A DNA stretch of 40,308 bases from BD1-7 clade bacterium (GTDB taxonomy: Bacteria > Pseudomonadota > Gammaproteobacteria > Pseudomonadales > DT-91): assembly GCA_902705865.1 (NCBI GenBank), contig CACSIO010000013.1:2230-42537 (forward strand), given 5' to 3'. Positions 1 to 9,378 of this stretch are shown one piece after another; the first letter of the stretch is position 1, and each line of letters begins with the position of its first letter. The notes below the pieces were generated by a model. The model ran no database searches, was not told the DNA's origin, and saw nothing but the letters and a program-made list of their open reading frames with translations. The position numbers were made by a program, and so were the translations under genes.

Positions 1-364
1 GACTCATCTGCCGGTGACGTGTTTCGCGTAGCGCTTGATCAAAGCCGATTTCATCATCGGGCAGCCCTGCAAACAGTGCGCTGAATGCTTCTTTCGACAT
101 AGGATGATCGAGCGTATTGCTGACCAGAATATCCAGCAGTATTTGCGGTTTCCGCGTCCATTGCCGGGCCAGATAATCACTGACGGCCAAACACCGGTTT
201 AATCGTGTTAACTGTGCTTTATCACTGAGTTGCTCACTCAATTGGCAGGCTTGTTCGTCGGTCGCAGCATCAAAGATGGCTTGCCATGCTTTGCTAATAC
301 GGGGCTTCAAGGCATCAGGAAATGCATCTTCCAGGGTTTGTTCAATTGTGGCCAGTTCAGTCAC
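1..364 (-). CDS. glnE: Glutamine synthetase adenylyltransferase/deadenylase, N-terminal part (cut by window edge)
   Basis: Partial gene; the first 121 codons are inside the window and the rest lies left of base 1. GlnE adenylylates and deadenylylates glutamine synthetase (GlnA) in response to PII, in the cytoplasm. The visible N-terminus has the family layout: an early helical stretch, then RLNRCLAVSDYLARQW followed by QILLDIL, and near the edge the LRETRHRQM segment, which matches the LRRFRxRxM motif of the first nucleotidyltransferase domain. The start is GTG at 364, preceded by GAGG seven bases upstream; an in-frame TGA shortly before rules out a much longer form. It lies downstream of the secretion-ATPase gene on the same strand, 394 bp away, so it is probably transcribed separately. 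Confidence 0.85.
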   Translation of the reverse strand, partial: MTELATIEQTLEDAFPDALKPRISKAWQAIFDAATDEQACQLSEQLSDKAQLTRLNRCLAVSDYLARQWTRKPQILLDILVSNTLDHPMSKEAFSALFAGLPDDEIGFDQALRETRHRQMS

Positions 365-758
365 GCAAGATCCTCGTTGTCACGCCAGATGAATAGTCGT
401 TATTGCTATGCTACCAATCTCAGCTGCCAGGGGATAGCAGACAGATCAAGTGCGGGGAGAATTCACGTAATTTGCAGTAGATCATGACGGTGGAGTGACG
501 TTCTTCGTAATAGACGGGGCCTAAGAACACTTTTACGTTCGACACTTTATGGATGACTGAATCGTATTTTGCGACGATGAAAAAAAACTACGTTACATTA
601 ATTGAATAACACAGCGAGGTATTAAAGAAGCTAGGCATGCGTATGCACACCTTGGATTCAACAAAGCAAGTGCCGTGTTCTCCGAAACGAGCTGGCCTTA
701 AACATAGCTTCGTTAAACAGTGCTTCTTGCTATTTCAGCAACTCATAAAAAAGCCCTA
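365..758. other. Gene-free spacer between the GspE-family gene and glnE
   Basis: This 394-bp stretch lies between two minus-strand genes. Short open frames run through it but none has a good ribosome site or recognisable protein. It must carry the glnE promoter, yet I could not pick a convincing -35/-10 pair. There is an A-rich patch near 580-590 and no strong hairpin-plus-T terminator for the ATPase gene. Confidence 0.5.
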
Positions 759-2528
759 TCAAACAGCATGAATCGCCGGCGCCACCCGAAGGATTTCTTC
801 GATGGTCGTCATACCCGCTTTGACCTTCTGAGCGCCGCTGAGGCGCAGCGTTCGCATGCCCTCTTTCATCGCTTGCCGGCGCATACCACCAAGATCACAC
901 TGCGGCTGAATAAAGGCCTGTACTTTGGGGCTGGCTTCTAAAATTTCGTAGATACCCATCCGGCCTAAATAACCGGTGTTCCGGCATTCCAAACAACCGA
1001 CGGGTTGATAGACCGTTTTCGGGGGATCGACCTTCCACGGTGCAACAAGATCGTGCCATTGTTGCTCATCGATGTCACCGGGCGCTTTGCAGTGCGGGCA
1101 TAGGGTTCTCACCAAACGTTGTGCCATTACGCCAAGCAATGTAGCTCGCACCAAATACGGCTCAAGGCCGACTTCCATCAAACGAGTAATAGCGGTTGGG
1201 GCATCGTTGGTGTGCAATGTTGATAATACGAGGTGACCGGTTAATGCGGCTTGCACGGCCATTTGCGCGGTTTCTGCATCACGGATCTCACCAATCATGA
1301 TGATATCTGGATCTTGACGCAGCAATGAGCGAACGCCGGCGGCAAAGTCGAGATCAATCGCATGATGCACTTGCATCTGATTAAACGAATCTTCGATCAT
1401 TTCGATTGGGTCTTCAATCGAGCAGACGTTCACCTGCTCCGTTGCCAAGCCTTTAAGAGTCGAATACAAGGTGGTGGTTTTACCCGACCCGGTTGGCCCG
1501 GTGACCAAGACGATCCCGTTGGGTTTGGTGGTCATATGCTGCCAGCGATCAAAATCCTGATTGGCGAGACCGAGCTGCGAGAAGCTACGCAATAACACAT
1601 CCGGATCAAAGATCCGCATCACGAGCTTTTCACCAAAAGCGGTTGGAATCGTCGACAACCGCAGCTCAACCTCATTGCCCAGAGGCGTCTTGGTTTTTAG
1701 GCGGCCATCCTGCGGTTTGCGCTTTTCAGCGATGTTCATGCGCCCCATAGTTTTAATACGGCTAATTGATGCCAACGCAGCATTAATTGGCATGTCGTAT
1801 ACCCGATGCAACACACCATCGATACGAAAACGGATATAACCCACCTCACGGCGCGGCTCAATGTGAATATCACTGGCACGCTGATCGAACGCATACTGAA
1901 AAATCCAGTCAACTATGGTGACAATATGCTGGTCACCGGCATCCGGATCTTTAATCTCGTTCAGCTCAAGAAAGGCTTCAAGGTTATGGCCTGTGGAATA
2001 ACCTTTATTTGCCGTAGCGCCAGAAATGGATTTTGACAGGGCGTAGAATTCAGTGCGATAGCGTTTAATATCAGCCGGGTTGGCAAACACCCGCTCGACC
2101 GGCTTGTTTAAAACGTGCTCAAGATTTTCGATCCAGAGGGATTTAAACGGCTGCTCACAAGCAACGACAACCCGGTTCGGCCAGACCTCAACAGCAAGGA
2201 TATTGTGCTGCTCAGCAAAGGCATATGACATGACAGACGTAATTTTGGCGGCATCAATTTTCAACGGATCGATATTGAAAAGTGGCAGTTTGGCTTCAGC
2301 AGCCATCCACTCACAAAGAAATTCTGCGGTTAGTTGCTTCGCGGTATCTTGCAGATTCACCAATTGTTGATCAGCGATGTAGACCAGCGGGTGTTTATCC
2401 AGATCGCCTTTTCCGCGTGGCAAGGCGATAACACGATCGGCATCATCTTGTGAGATAAGCCCTTGCTGGCAAAGTTGTGAAAGTAACTGACGAAGGTCTA
2501 TGGCTTTTTCAGGCTGTGCTAGATTCAC
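759..2528 (-). CDS. GspE/PulE/PilB-family type II/IV secretion ATPase
   Basis: Hexameric cytoplasmic ATPase of the type II secretion / type IV pilus assembly class, 589 aa. An N-terminal GspE-N-like region (about residues 1-190) leads into the ATPase core. Walker A is GPTGSGKTT (K350), followed by an Asp-box segment IEDPIEMIED, Walker B with LLRQDPDIIMIGEIRDAETA and the His-box LTGHLVLSTLHTNDA. The zinc-binding tetracysteine follows (CPHC ... CLEC), then GYLGRMGIYEIL. All catalytic elements look intact. The start is GTG at 2528. No other secretion or pilus gene is near, so it is either an orphan engine serving a system elsewhere or a PulE-like paralogue. P. aeruginosa has, as I recall, an orphan secretion ATPase in the same neighbourhood (PA5210). 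The exact system cannot be decided from sequence alone. Confidence 0.9.
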   Translation of the reverse strand: MNLAQPEKAIDLRQLLSQLCQQGLISQDDADRVIALPRGKGDLDKHPLVYIADQQLVNLQDTAKQLTAEFLCEWMAAEAKLPLFNIDPLKIDAAKITSVMSYAFAEQHNILAVEVWPNRVVVACEQPFKSLWIENLEHVLNKPVERVFANPADIKRYRTEFYALSKSISGATANKGYSTGHNLEAFLELNEIKDPDAGDQHIVTIVDWIFQYAFDQRASDIHIEPRREVGYIRFRIDGVLHRVYDMPINAALASISRIKTMGRMNIAEKRKPQDGRLKTKTPLGNEVELRLSTIPTAFGEKLVMRIFDPDVLLRSFSQLGLANQDFDRWQHMTTKPNGIVLVTGPTGSGKTTTLYSTLKGLATEQVNVCSIEDPIEMIEDSFNQMQVHHAIDLDFAAGVRSLLRQDPDIIMIGEIRDAETAQMAVQAALTGHLVLSTLHTNDAPTAITRLMEVGLEPYLVRATLLGVMAQRLVRTLCPHCKAPGDIDEQQWHDLVAPWKVDPPKTVYQPVGCLECRNTGYLGRMGIYEILEASPKVQAFIQPQCDLGGMRRQAMKEGMRTLRLSGAQKVKAGMTTIEEILRVAPAIHAV

Positions 2529-2698
2529 TATTAGCTCTCATGGATTGTGGTTATCGCAACCTCTGTTAGATGAGTATGAGCATACTGGTCAGCCAGACAA
2601 GAAGCCAGTATATCCGGGCAAGTTGATAACTACCCGCGCAACCGGCAAAACGCAGTTACGCAAACCAGGCAGACGACCTACAGAGGCTCCATCATCTT

Positions 2699-3961
2699 AT
2701 GGACATGCTCACCAGTTACCATCTCTTATTACTGATTCTTGCTATCGTCTTCGCATTTTTTATGGCTTGGGGTGTGGGCGCCAACGATGTTGCCAACGCC
2801 ATGGCAACGTCCGTAGGCTCCAAAGCGCTCACCATCAAACACGCCATCATGATCGCCGCCGTGTTCGAATTTGCCGGTGCCTACCTCGCTGGCGGCCAAG
2901 TTACCAGTACCATTCGTAAAGGTATTATCGACCCCTCCATGTTAGTTGGTCACTCAGACATTCTGGTGATCGGCATGTTGGCAGCGCTGTTGTCGGCAGG
3001 TGTATGGCTATTTATAGCAACACTGCGCGGCTGGCCAGTATCAACAACACATACCATCGTTGGCGCGATTGTCGGCTTTGGGTGTGTCGGTTTAGGCGTG
3101 AATTCCATCGAGTGGAGTAAGGTCGCGCAGATCGGTGCCAGCTGGATTACCTCCCCTATCATCGCTGGCATGGTTGCATTTTTAATGTACCGCAGTGTGC
3201 GATGGCTAATCATCGATAAAGAAGACGTCTATCAAGCGGCGATGCGATACGTACCGGTATATATGTTCATCATGGGGTTCATCATCGCTATGGTGACCTT
3301 CGTTAAAGGACTGAAACACGTCGGCCTCGATCTTACGTTTTGGCAATCGGTTGTGCCTTCATTGGTCGTTGCGGCAACTGCAACGGGGGTCGGTAAGTTC
3401 TACCTCAAAAAAGTTGATGCGTTTACCCACCACGGCCACGATAACCACCCAGTAGAGCGGGTTTTCGCTATCTTAATGATTTTCACGGCTTGCTCTATGG
3501 CATTTGCTCACGGATCAAATGATGTGGCCAATGCGGTTGGCCCTCTTGCGGCTATTTATAGCGTACTCAGCACACCCGATGCTGTAACAGATCAAGCTGC
3601 CCTACCGAGTTGGATTCTTCTCGTCGGCGCCATCGGTATTGTGGTTGGTCTGATGACCTTTGGGTTTCGCGTGATGACCACCGTTGGCCAACGTATTACC
3701 GAACTCAAACCTAGTCGAGGCTTTGCGGCGGAGATATCTGCGGCCACTACGGTTGTTGTTGCCTCCGGTATTGGCTTGCCGATATCCACCACACAAACAT
3801 TGGTAGGCGCGGTGTTAGGTGTTGGCCTTGCACACCATCACAAGTCGGTCGATTGGGGAGTAATTCGTGGTATTGTTCTGTCGTGGTTTGTCACGATTCC
3901 GGTCGGTGCAGTGCTCTCCATCATCTTTTTCTATATATTAAAAGCCATTTTGGGTGCCTGA
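2699..3961 (+). CDS. pit: PiT-family inorganic phosphate transporter
   Basis: Inner-membrane low-affinity phosphate (metal-phosphate)/proton symporter, 420 aa. The protein is strongly hydrophobic with roughly ten membrane segments and the internal duplication typical of PiT. The first half has GANDVANAMATSVGSKALT and STTHTIVGAIVGFG; the second half has AHGSNDVANAVGPLAAI and STTQTLVGAVLGVGLAHH. The start at 2699 has only a distant AGAGG about 12 bases upstream, and an alternative ATG lies at 2705. It is divergent from the ATPase gene across a 170-bp spacer and followed 14 bp later by argE. Many relatives have a DUF47 (PhoU-like) gene directly before pit; none is present here. No obvious Pho box was seen. 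Confidence 0.93.
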   Translation: MDMLTSYHLLLLILAIVFAFFMAWGVGANDVANAMATSVGSKALTIKHAIMIAAVFEFAGAYLAGGQVTSTIRKGIIDPSMLVGHSDILVIGMLAALLSAGVWLFIATLRGWPVSTTHTIVGAIVGFGCVGLGVNSIEWSKVAQIGASWITSPIIAGMVAFLMYRSVRWLIIDKEDVYQAAMRYVPVYMFIMGFIIAMVTFVKGLKHVGLDLTFWQSVVPSLVVAATATGVGKFYLKKVDAFTHHGHDNHPVERVFAILMIFTACSMAFAHGSNDVANAVGPLAAIYSVLSTPDAVTDQAALPSWILLVGAIGIVVGLMTFGFRVMTTVGQRITELKPSRGFAAEISAATTVVVASGIGLPISTTQTLVGAVLGVGLAHHHKSVDWGVIRGIVLSWFVTIPVGAVLSIIFFYILKAILGA

Positions 3962-3975
3962 ATAAGCCGATATCT

Positions 3976-5130
3976 ATGCAAACATCACTACCAAATCTGA
4001 AAGCGCGCATGCAGGCGCTGATCGCAACTCCCTCGGTTAGCGCTGTGTCTGATGAATGGGACATGAGCAACCGGCCGGTCATCGATTTACTCGCTAGTTG
4101 GTTCGAAACACTTGGGTTTAGTGTTGTGATTCAACCCGTCGGTGATGCCGATAAAAACAAAGCCAATATGATTGCCACACTGGGATCCGGCGCCGGCGGT
4201 CTTGTACTGGCCGGCCACACAGATACTGTGCCCTTTAACGAAAGTCGCTGGCAGCACAATCCGTTATCGCTCACTGAAGCTGACGACCGCTTCTATGGCC
4301 TGGGTACCTGTGATATGAAGTGTTTTTTCGCGCTGATTATCGAGGCTGTTTTGCCATTATTGGATCAACCGCTAAAACAACCCCTGATTGTTCTGGCTAC
4401 CTGCGATGAAGAAAGCACCATGCGGGGTGCCAAGTCGCTCACAGAACAATCCCTCGGCAGGCCGCGCGCTGCGATGATTGGTGAGCCAACCAGCCTGAAA
4501 CCGATCAGGATGCATAAAGGCATCATGATGGAAGCCATTACGGTAACAGGCCAGAGCGGACACTCCTCCAATCCGGAGTTAGGCCATAATGCGCTGGATG
4601 CCATCCACGACATGATCACCGAGCTGAAAGCCCTGCGCACTGAGCTTAAGAATAAGTACAAAAACCCAGCCTTTGCGGTGAATTACCCCACCATGAACTT
4701 GGGCTGTATCCATGGCGGTGATAATCCCAACCGTATCTGTAACAGCTGCGAGCTACACTTTGATTTTCGGGGTTTGCCTGGCATGCAGAATGAAGAAATT
4801 CGCCAGCTAATCATGCAGCGCTTACAGCCGATTGCGGATCAACATCAAGTCACGTTAGATCGCCGCGCCTTGTTTGATGGCGTTGAAGCTTTCGAACAAG
4901 CCGAAGATAGCGAACTCGTGCAATTGGTTGAAAGCCTTACCGGCAGCAACAGCGAGGCCGTTGCTTTTGGTACAGAAGCCCCGTATCTAAAAAATCTCGG
5001 CATCGATACCGTAGTAATGGGCCCCGGCAGCATCGATCAGGCGCATCAGCCCAACGAATTTATTGCCTTTGACCAAATCAAGCCCAGCACACAGCTGATA
5101 CAGGCCATGATTCGCAATTATTGTTTGTAA
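3976..5130 (+). CDS. argE: Acetylornithine deacetylase (M20 family)
   Basis: Hydrolyses N2-acetyl-L-ornithine to ornithine and acetate in arginine biosynthesis, cytoplasmic, 384 aa, the normal ArgE length. M20 dinuclear-zinc residues are visible in order: LAGHTDTVPF (His and Asp), GLGTCDMKCFFA (bridging Asp), ATCDEEST (catalytic Glu pair), the dimerisation-domain GHSSNPELGHNALDA, and near the C-terminus GPGSIDQAHQPNEF (His ligand). The frame is open upstream into pit, but the homologous start is the ATG at 3976 (MQTSLPNLKARM). No strong Shine-Dalgarno is seen, so translation may partly couple to pit, whose stop lies 14 bases before. argA follows after a 132-bp spacer. Confidence 0.95.
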   Translation: MQTSLPNLKARMQALIATPSVSAVSDEWDMSNRPVIDLLASWFETLGFSVVIQPVGDADKNKANMIATLGSGAGGLVLAGHTDTVPFNESRWQHNPLSLTEADDRFYGLGTCDMKCFFALIIEAVLPLLDQPLKQPLIVLATCDEESTMRGAKSLTEQSLGRPRAAMIGEPTSLKPIRMHKGIMMEAITVTGQSGHSSNPELGHNALDAIHDMITELKALRTELKNKYKNPAFAVNYPTMNLGCIHGGDNPNRICNSCELHFDFRGLPGMQNEEIRQLIMQRLQPIADQHQVTLDRRALFDGVEAFEQAEDSELVQLVESLTGSNSEAVAFGTEAPYLKNLGIDTVVMGPGSIDQAHQPNEFIAFDQIKPSTQLIQAMIRNYCL

Positions 5131-5164
5131 TATCAGTAGCTGCCGCCTCTCCAATAAAAGATTT

Positions 5165-5187
5165 GCCAAGGGAAACATGCCCTTGGC
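5165..5187 (+). terminator. Perfect hairpin between argE and argA
   Basis: An 8-bp perfect stem GCCAAGGG / CCCTTGGC with a 7-base loop lies 35 bp after the argE stop. No clean T-run follows (only TGTCATTCTT), so it could be a weak terminator, a 3'-end stabiliser, or part of the argA leader. Confidence 0.45.
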
Positions 5188-5203
5188 TGTCATTCTTGCG
5201 TGT

Positions 5204-5223
5204 TTTCCGCTTTAATTCGGAAA
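5204..5223. promoter_or_regulatory. Inverted repeat upstream of argA
   Basis: TTTCCG and CGGAAA arms are separated by 8 AT-rich bases, 40-60 bp before the argA start. It is a plausible operator or small leader hairpin. It does not fit the E. coli ARG box well. Confidence 0.3.
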
Positions 5224-5262
5224 TACATTTATCAGTCGCGATCGCATACCGGGAACAGACAC

Positions 5263-6546
5263 GTGTCGTCTTCAAACTCATTTGTGCAGGCCTTTCGGCA
5301 ATCAGCGCCGTACATCAATAGTCACCGGGGTAAAACCGTTGTTATCACCCTGGATGGCTATGCCTTAAAAAGCCCTAACCTCGTTAATATCGTGCATGAT
5401 ATCGCGCTGCTGAACAGCCTTGGTGTGCGTATCGTGCTGGTGTATGGCACTCGCCTGCAAATTACCGAACGCCTAGATGCAGAAGGCATTGAATATCAAG
5501 TCAAAAACGGCATCCGCACCACCAGCCAAGAGGTGATGCAGCATGTTAAAGCCATCAGTGGTGGCACACGTATAGAACTTGAAGCGTTATTTTCGAACGG
5601 CTTGCCGGGCACACAAATGCACGGCGCGGATATCTCCACCGTTAGCGGCAACTTTGTTTCAGCCAAACCTCTGGGTGTGATCAACGGAGTCGACTTTCAC
5701 TTTACCGGCACTGTACGTCGTATCGATCACGAGACGATCAATCATTTGTTAGATAACCGAGTCATCGTGCTGCTGTCGAATATTGGTTATTCATCGACTG
5801 GCGAGTGTTTCAATGTGTCATCCAAAGAAGTCGCCGTTAAAGCCGCTCAGGCACTGCGAGCCGATAAACTGATTGTGCTGGCCCGCGATCAAGATACACA
5901 AGGCCTGCCCCACGAGATGATGCCGGAACAGGCCCGAGATATATTAAGCCAAGGCAACAATCCGCCACTGGCGGCCTTGCTTAATGGCGCTCGCGCAGGT
6001 ATCCCTCGCAACCACATGATCAGTTTGGATGAAGACGGCGGGTTGTTGTCGGAGCTCTTCACCCGCGATGGTTGCGGCATCATGCTAAGCCACAGTGCTT
6101 TTGAAACCATTCGCCAGGCCAATAGCATGGATATCGCCAGCATTATGGAGTTGTTGAAACCCTTAGAAGATGCTGGCTACCTGGTTAAACGTGAACGCGA
6201 ATTACTCGAACGCGAGATCAACCACTTTGCTGTTATCAGCCGCGATAATTCCGTTATCGCTTGCTCCGCACTATACCCATACGACGATGGCAGCGCAGAA
6301 GTGGCCTGCGTGGCAACACACCCAGATTATCGTGGTGATAATAAAGCGAGCTTGATCCTCGATTATCTAGAGAATAAAGCACGTAGCGACGGACTGGAGA
6401 TCTTGTTTGTACTCACGACCCAGAGCTCGCACTTTTTCCGCGAACGCGGCTATGAAGTCAGCTCGCCGGATATGCTACCGCAGCAAAAGCGCGACTTGTA
6501 CAACTGGCAGCGAAACTCACAAATATTGGCGAAAGAGCTCAACTAA
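5263..6546 (+). CDS. argA: N-acetylglutamate synthase (amino-acid N-acetyltransferase)
   Basis: Catalyses acetyl-CoA + L-glutamate to N-acetylglutamate, the first and feedback-inhibited step of arginine synthesis. Predicted 427 aa, two domains as in classical ArgA: an amino-acid-kinase-like regulatory domain (about 20-285; NIVHDIALLNSLGVRIVLVY, VLLSNIGYSSTGE) and a C-terminal GNAT acetyltransferase domain (about 290-427; HPDYRGDNKASLIL, SSHFFRERGYE, DLYNWQRNSQIL). The open frame extends to 5200, but GTG at 5263 has GGGA eight bases upstream and gives the family N-terminus (SFVQAFRQSAPYINSHRGKT). Downstream of argE on the same strand, so two arginine steps are linked here with phosphate uptake. 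Confidence 0.94.
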   Translation: MSSSNSFVQAFRQSAPYINSHRGKTVVITLDGYALKSPNLVNIVHDIALLNSLGVRIVLVYGTRLQITERLDAEGIEYQVKNGIRTTSQEVMQHVKAISGGTRIELEALFSNGLPGTQMHGADISTVSGNFVSAKPLGVINGVDFHFTGTVRRIDHETINHLLDNRVIVLLSNIGYSSTGECFNVSSKEVAVKAAQALRADKLIVLARDQDTQGLPHEMMPEQARDILSQGNNPPLAALLNGARAGIPRNHMISLDEDGGLLSELFTRDGCGIMLSHSAFETIRQANSMDIASIMELLKPLEDAGYLVKRERELLEREINHFAVISRDNSVIACSALYPYDDGSAEVACVATHPDYRGDNKASLILDYLENKARSDGLEILFVLTTQSSHFFRERGYEVSSPDMLPQQKRDLYNWQRNSQILAKELN

Positions 6547-6602
6547 GGCGATGAATACGCAGGCCATACTCAGCCACATTTAACCCTATATTTATCGCGG
6601 TT

Positions 6603-6860
6603 TTAGTGCCGTGTTTGATGATGCTCGCGCTGCGCCAACTTACGATCATGCATTTTACGCTTAGCGTGTTTTTTGGGGCGTATGGATTTTTGGTCTGAAG
6701 ACTCGGCATTACTGGTCGGCACAGGCTGACTTTTTTCTTGCTCTCGAAGCTGTATAACACGGTGTTCATTCCGCCGCGTCTCTGCATCTTCAACTGTCGA
6801 ATATCGACGCTCCATTTTTATTTGGGTACCTGCCAAAGCGCCCATGTTTTTCTCACTCAT
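6603..6860 (-). CDS. Small charged protein of unknown function
   Basis: An 85-residue open frame whose ATG at 6860 sits just behind a strong Shine-Dalgarno (GGGAGG, four bases before). I do not recognise the family. The N-terminal half is mixed-charge and probably helical (METRR/EQEK-like composition), while the C-terminal third is very basic (PKKHAKRKMHDRKLAQ), suggesting nucleic-acid or ribosome contact, but this is only composition. No signal peptide or membrane segment. It faces argA tail-to-tail (56-bp gap) and is divergent from ilvD. The strong ribosome site makes it more than a chance frame, but there is no independent support. Confidence 0.5.
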   Translation of the reverse strand: MSEKNMGALAGTQIKMERRYSTVEDAETRRNEHRVIQLREQEKSQPVPTSNAESSDQKSIRPKKHAKRKMHDRKLAQREHHQTRH

Positions 6861-6979
6861 ACGACCTCCCGAGATAAACATTCTCATATTTTTAGCATTT
6901 GTTTAGGGCTGGGATATTTGACCCTGTTCAGACTCAGGATTCCGAAGATTTTTCACCAATTTTCATGCCTCACATACAC

Positions 6980-7010
6980 CTGCAAAGATCAGGCATTGCA
7001 GAGGCTTTTT
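6980..7010 (+). promoter_or_regulatory. Inverted repeat followed by a T-run upstream of ilvD
   Basis: CTGCAA (6980-6985) and TTGCAG (6996-7001) form a perfect inverted repeat with a 10-base spacer; AGGC and six Ts follow, and an upstream GCCT (6967-6970) could extend the stem across a bulge. It may be an operator just upstream of the ilvD -10 element, or an attenuator/terminator if transcription starts further upstream. No leader peptide rich in branched-chain residues was found. Confidence 0.35.
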
Positions 7011-7019
7011 TGCTATTAT
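7011..7019 (+). promoter_or_regulatory. Extended -10 promoter for ilvD
   Basis: TGCTATTAT is an extended -10 (TGn plus TATTAT) about 180 bp before the ilvD start, without a good -35. It would give a leader of about 170 nt. Confidence 0.4.
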
Positions 7020-7199
7020 GCGGAACCTTTAATCGACAACCATTTACATAGCTTTACAGGTCGATGCGCCAGGTAACATCAACGGGCGGCTTACTGCATC
7101 AAGGTAAGCACACCCATACTCGATACATTTACCCGCGCATATGTCTCAGATAGAGGCCCACCATAGCTGTGCCAAAAGATTTAAACCGAGGATTTGAGC

Positions 7200-9044
7200 A
7201 TGCCAGAATATCGCTCCAGAACATCGACTGCCGGTCGTAATATGGCCGGTGCCCGTGCCTTGTGGCGCGCGACCGGAATGAAAGATGATGATTTTCATAA
7301 ACCCATCATCGCCGTTGCCAACTCCTTTACCCAGTTTGTCCCTGGCCATGTACACCTGAAAGACATGGGCCAGCTGGTGGCTCGCGAAATCGAAAAAGCC
7401 GGCGGTGTTGCTAAAGAATTCAATACCATTGCGGTTGATGACGGTATCGCCATGGGTCACGACGGTATGCTGTACAGCCTACCATCACGCGACATCATTG
7501 CTGACTCAGTTGAATACATGGTTAACGCTCACTGCGCCGATGCCTTGGTTTGCATCTCGAACTGCGACAAAATCACCCCCGGAATGCTGATGGCAGCGAT
7601 GCGCCTTAACATTCCTGTTGTGTTTGTTTCCGGCGGCCCGATGGAAGCCGGTAAAACCAAATTGTCTGAGCATAAACTGGATCTGGTTGATGCCATGGTT
7701 ATTGCCGCAGACGATTCCGTTTCTGATGAAGAAGTGGCGGAAATCGAACGCTCTGCCTGCCCAACTTGTGGCTCGTGCTCCGGTATGTTTACTGCCAACT
7801 CAATGAACTGCTTAACTGAAGCGCTGGGGCTCAGCTTGCCCGGTAACGGCTCCATGCTGGCAACCCATGCCGACCGTGAGCAATTGTTCTTGCGCGCAGG
7901 CCGCGTGATCGTCGATTTAGCCAAACGTTACTACGACAACGACGACGAATCCGCACTGCCGCGTAATATTGCCAGCTTCAATGCCTTCGAAAATGCTATG
8001 GCACTGGATATCGCCATGGGCGGTTCAACCAACACTATTTTGCACTTGTTAGCAGCAGCTCAAGAAGGCAACGTGGACTTTGATATGGGCAATATCGATG
8101 AGCTCTCACGTCGCATTCCACAGCTCTGTAAAGTGGCACCGAATACACCGCTGTACCATATGGAAGACGTTCACCGCGCCGGTGGTGTTTTTGGCATCTT
8201 GGGTGAACTCAACCGAGCCGGAGCCCTGCATGCAGATATCCCGACCGTGCACAGCCCTACCATGGCCGATGCGCTGGCCAAGTGGGACATCATGTGTACT
8301 GAAGATGAAGACGTAAAAACCTTCTACAAAGCTGGGCCTGCCGGTATTCCAACCCAAACTGCATTCAGCCAGAGCACACGTTGGTCATCACTCGACGCTG
8401 ACCGTGAAAACGGTTGTATCCGCTCAAATGATCATGCCTTCTCGCAAGAAGGTGGCTTGGCCGTGCTGTTTGGTAACATCGCTAAAGACGGTTGTGTGGT
8501 CAAAACTTCCGGTGTTGATGAAAGCATCCTGATATTTGAAGGCCCGGCCCACGTCTGTGAAAGCCAGGAAGACGCCGTCAGCGACGTACTGGAAGGCAAC
8601 GTAAAAGAAGGCGATGTTGTTATCATCCGCTATGAAGGCCCGAAAGGTGGCCCGGGTATGCAAGAAATGCTGTACCCAACGTCATACCTGAAATCCAAAG
8701 GTTTGGGTAAAGCCTGTGCCTTGCTCACGGATGGCCGTTTTTCTGGTGGTACTTCAGGCTTATCAATCGGTCACGCATCCCCCGAAGCTGCGGCAGGTGG
8801 CGCTATCGGCTTGGTTGAACAAGGCGACACAATCAAGATCAACATCCCTGAGCGCAGCATTAACGTTGCGATTTCTGATGAAGAATTGGCAACACGTCGT
8901 GCAGCTATGGATGCCAAGGGCAAAGATGGCTGGAAACCGGTTAAAGAGCGCCCACGTAAGGTCTCTACCGCATTGAAGGCGTACTCCAAAATGGTAACTA
9001 GCGCGGATAAAGGCGCGATTCGCGACCTGGATTTGTTTGACTAA
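7200..9044 (+). CDS. ilvD: Dihydroxy-acid dehydratase
   Basis: Dehydrates 2,3-dihydroxy-isovalerate and 2,3-dihydroxy-3-methylvalerate in valine, leucine and isoleucine synthesis; cytoplasmic Fe-S enzyme of the IlvD/Edd family. 614 aa, the usual length, and nearly collinear with E. coli IlvD from [20 protein letters not shown] onward. Iron-sulfur cysteines lie in [12 protein letters not shown] and [28 protein letters not shown] and [16 protein letters not shown] are the other signature blocks. The ATG at 7200 has GAGGA seven bases upstream; a TTG at 7194 is too close to that site. It is monocistronic: a long leader precedes it and a rho-independent terminator lies 26 bp after the stop. Confidence 0.97.
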   Translation: MPEYRSRTSTAGRNMAGARALWRATGMKDDDFHKPIIAVANSFTQFVPGHVHLKDMGQLVAREIEKAGGVAKEFNTIAVDDGIAMGHDGMLYSLPSRDIIADSVEYMVNAHCADALVCISNCDKITPGMLMAAMRLNIPVVFVSGGPMEAGKTKLSEHKLDLVDAMVIAADDSVSDEEVAEIERSACPTCGSCSGMFTANSMNCLTEALGLSLPGNGSMLATHADREQLFLRAGRVIVDLAKRYYDNDDESALPRNIASFNAFENAMALDIAMGGSTNTILHLLAAAQEGNVDFDMGNIDELSRRIPQLCKVAPNTPLYHMEDVHRAGGVFGILGELNRAGALHADIPTVHSPTMADALAKWDIMCTEDEDVKTFYKAGPAGIPTQTAFSQSTRWSSLDADRENGCIRSNDHAFSQEGGLAVLFGNIAKDGCVVKTSGVDESILIFEGPAHVCESQEDAVSDVLEGNVKEGDVVIIRYEGPKGGPGMQEMLYPTSYLKSKGLGKACALLTDGRFSGGTSGLSIGHASPEAAAGGAIGLVEQGDTIKINIPERSINVAISDEELATRRAAMDAKGKDGWKPVKERPRKVSTALKAYSKMVTSADKGAIRDLDLFD

Positions 9045-9070
9045 AAGCCGTCTCGCCGAATCGATAACTA

Positions 9071-9094
9071 AGCCCTCTTTATGAGGGCTTTTTT
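9071..9094 (+). terminator. Rho-independent terminator of ilvD
   Basis: Stem AGCCCTC / GAGGGCT (9071-9077 with 9083-9089), 5-base loop, followed by TTTTT. The same stem and the tail GAGGGCTTTTTTGTGC recur after the next gene at 11483-11505. Confidence 0.9.
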
Positions 9095-9378
9095 GTGCCT
9101 GCTTGCCGGGTAAATTCGACATATCGCCTTTAGCAGGTTCTCTGTCACTCTGTGCTCTTGCCTCACTTTTGCCCTTAATCGCACCGATTTCGAATCACAT
9201 TTCTATGTTCTTTTTATCGCGTTTTGATCTCCGCCAAAGGGTTTTAAGCCTATTTTCGCGGGTTACCGGCTACTCATCAGTGCCATCTACATGCGCATCA
9301 CCAAATCACGTCAGTGGACCTCCTTCGCTGTGAACTACCCTTGTAAACAGGCTTTCTATTTGTTGGTACGGAGAACAG
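9095..9378. other. Spacer upstream of the di-haem peroxidase gene
   Basis: 284 bp between the ilvD terminator and the next gene. Pyrimidine-rich around 9130-9240. No coding frame with support and no clear promoter hexamers were found. Confidence 0.4.

Noticed and set aside
5131..5262. ARG box upstream of argA
   Set aside because: The TTTCCG/CGGAAA dyad does not match the known 18-bp Arg box.
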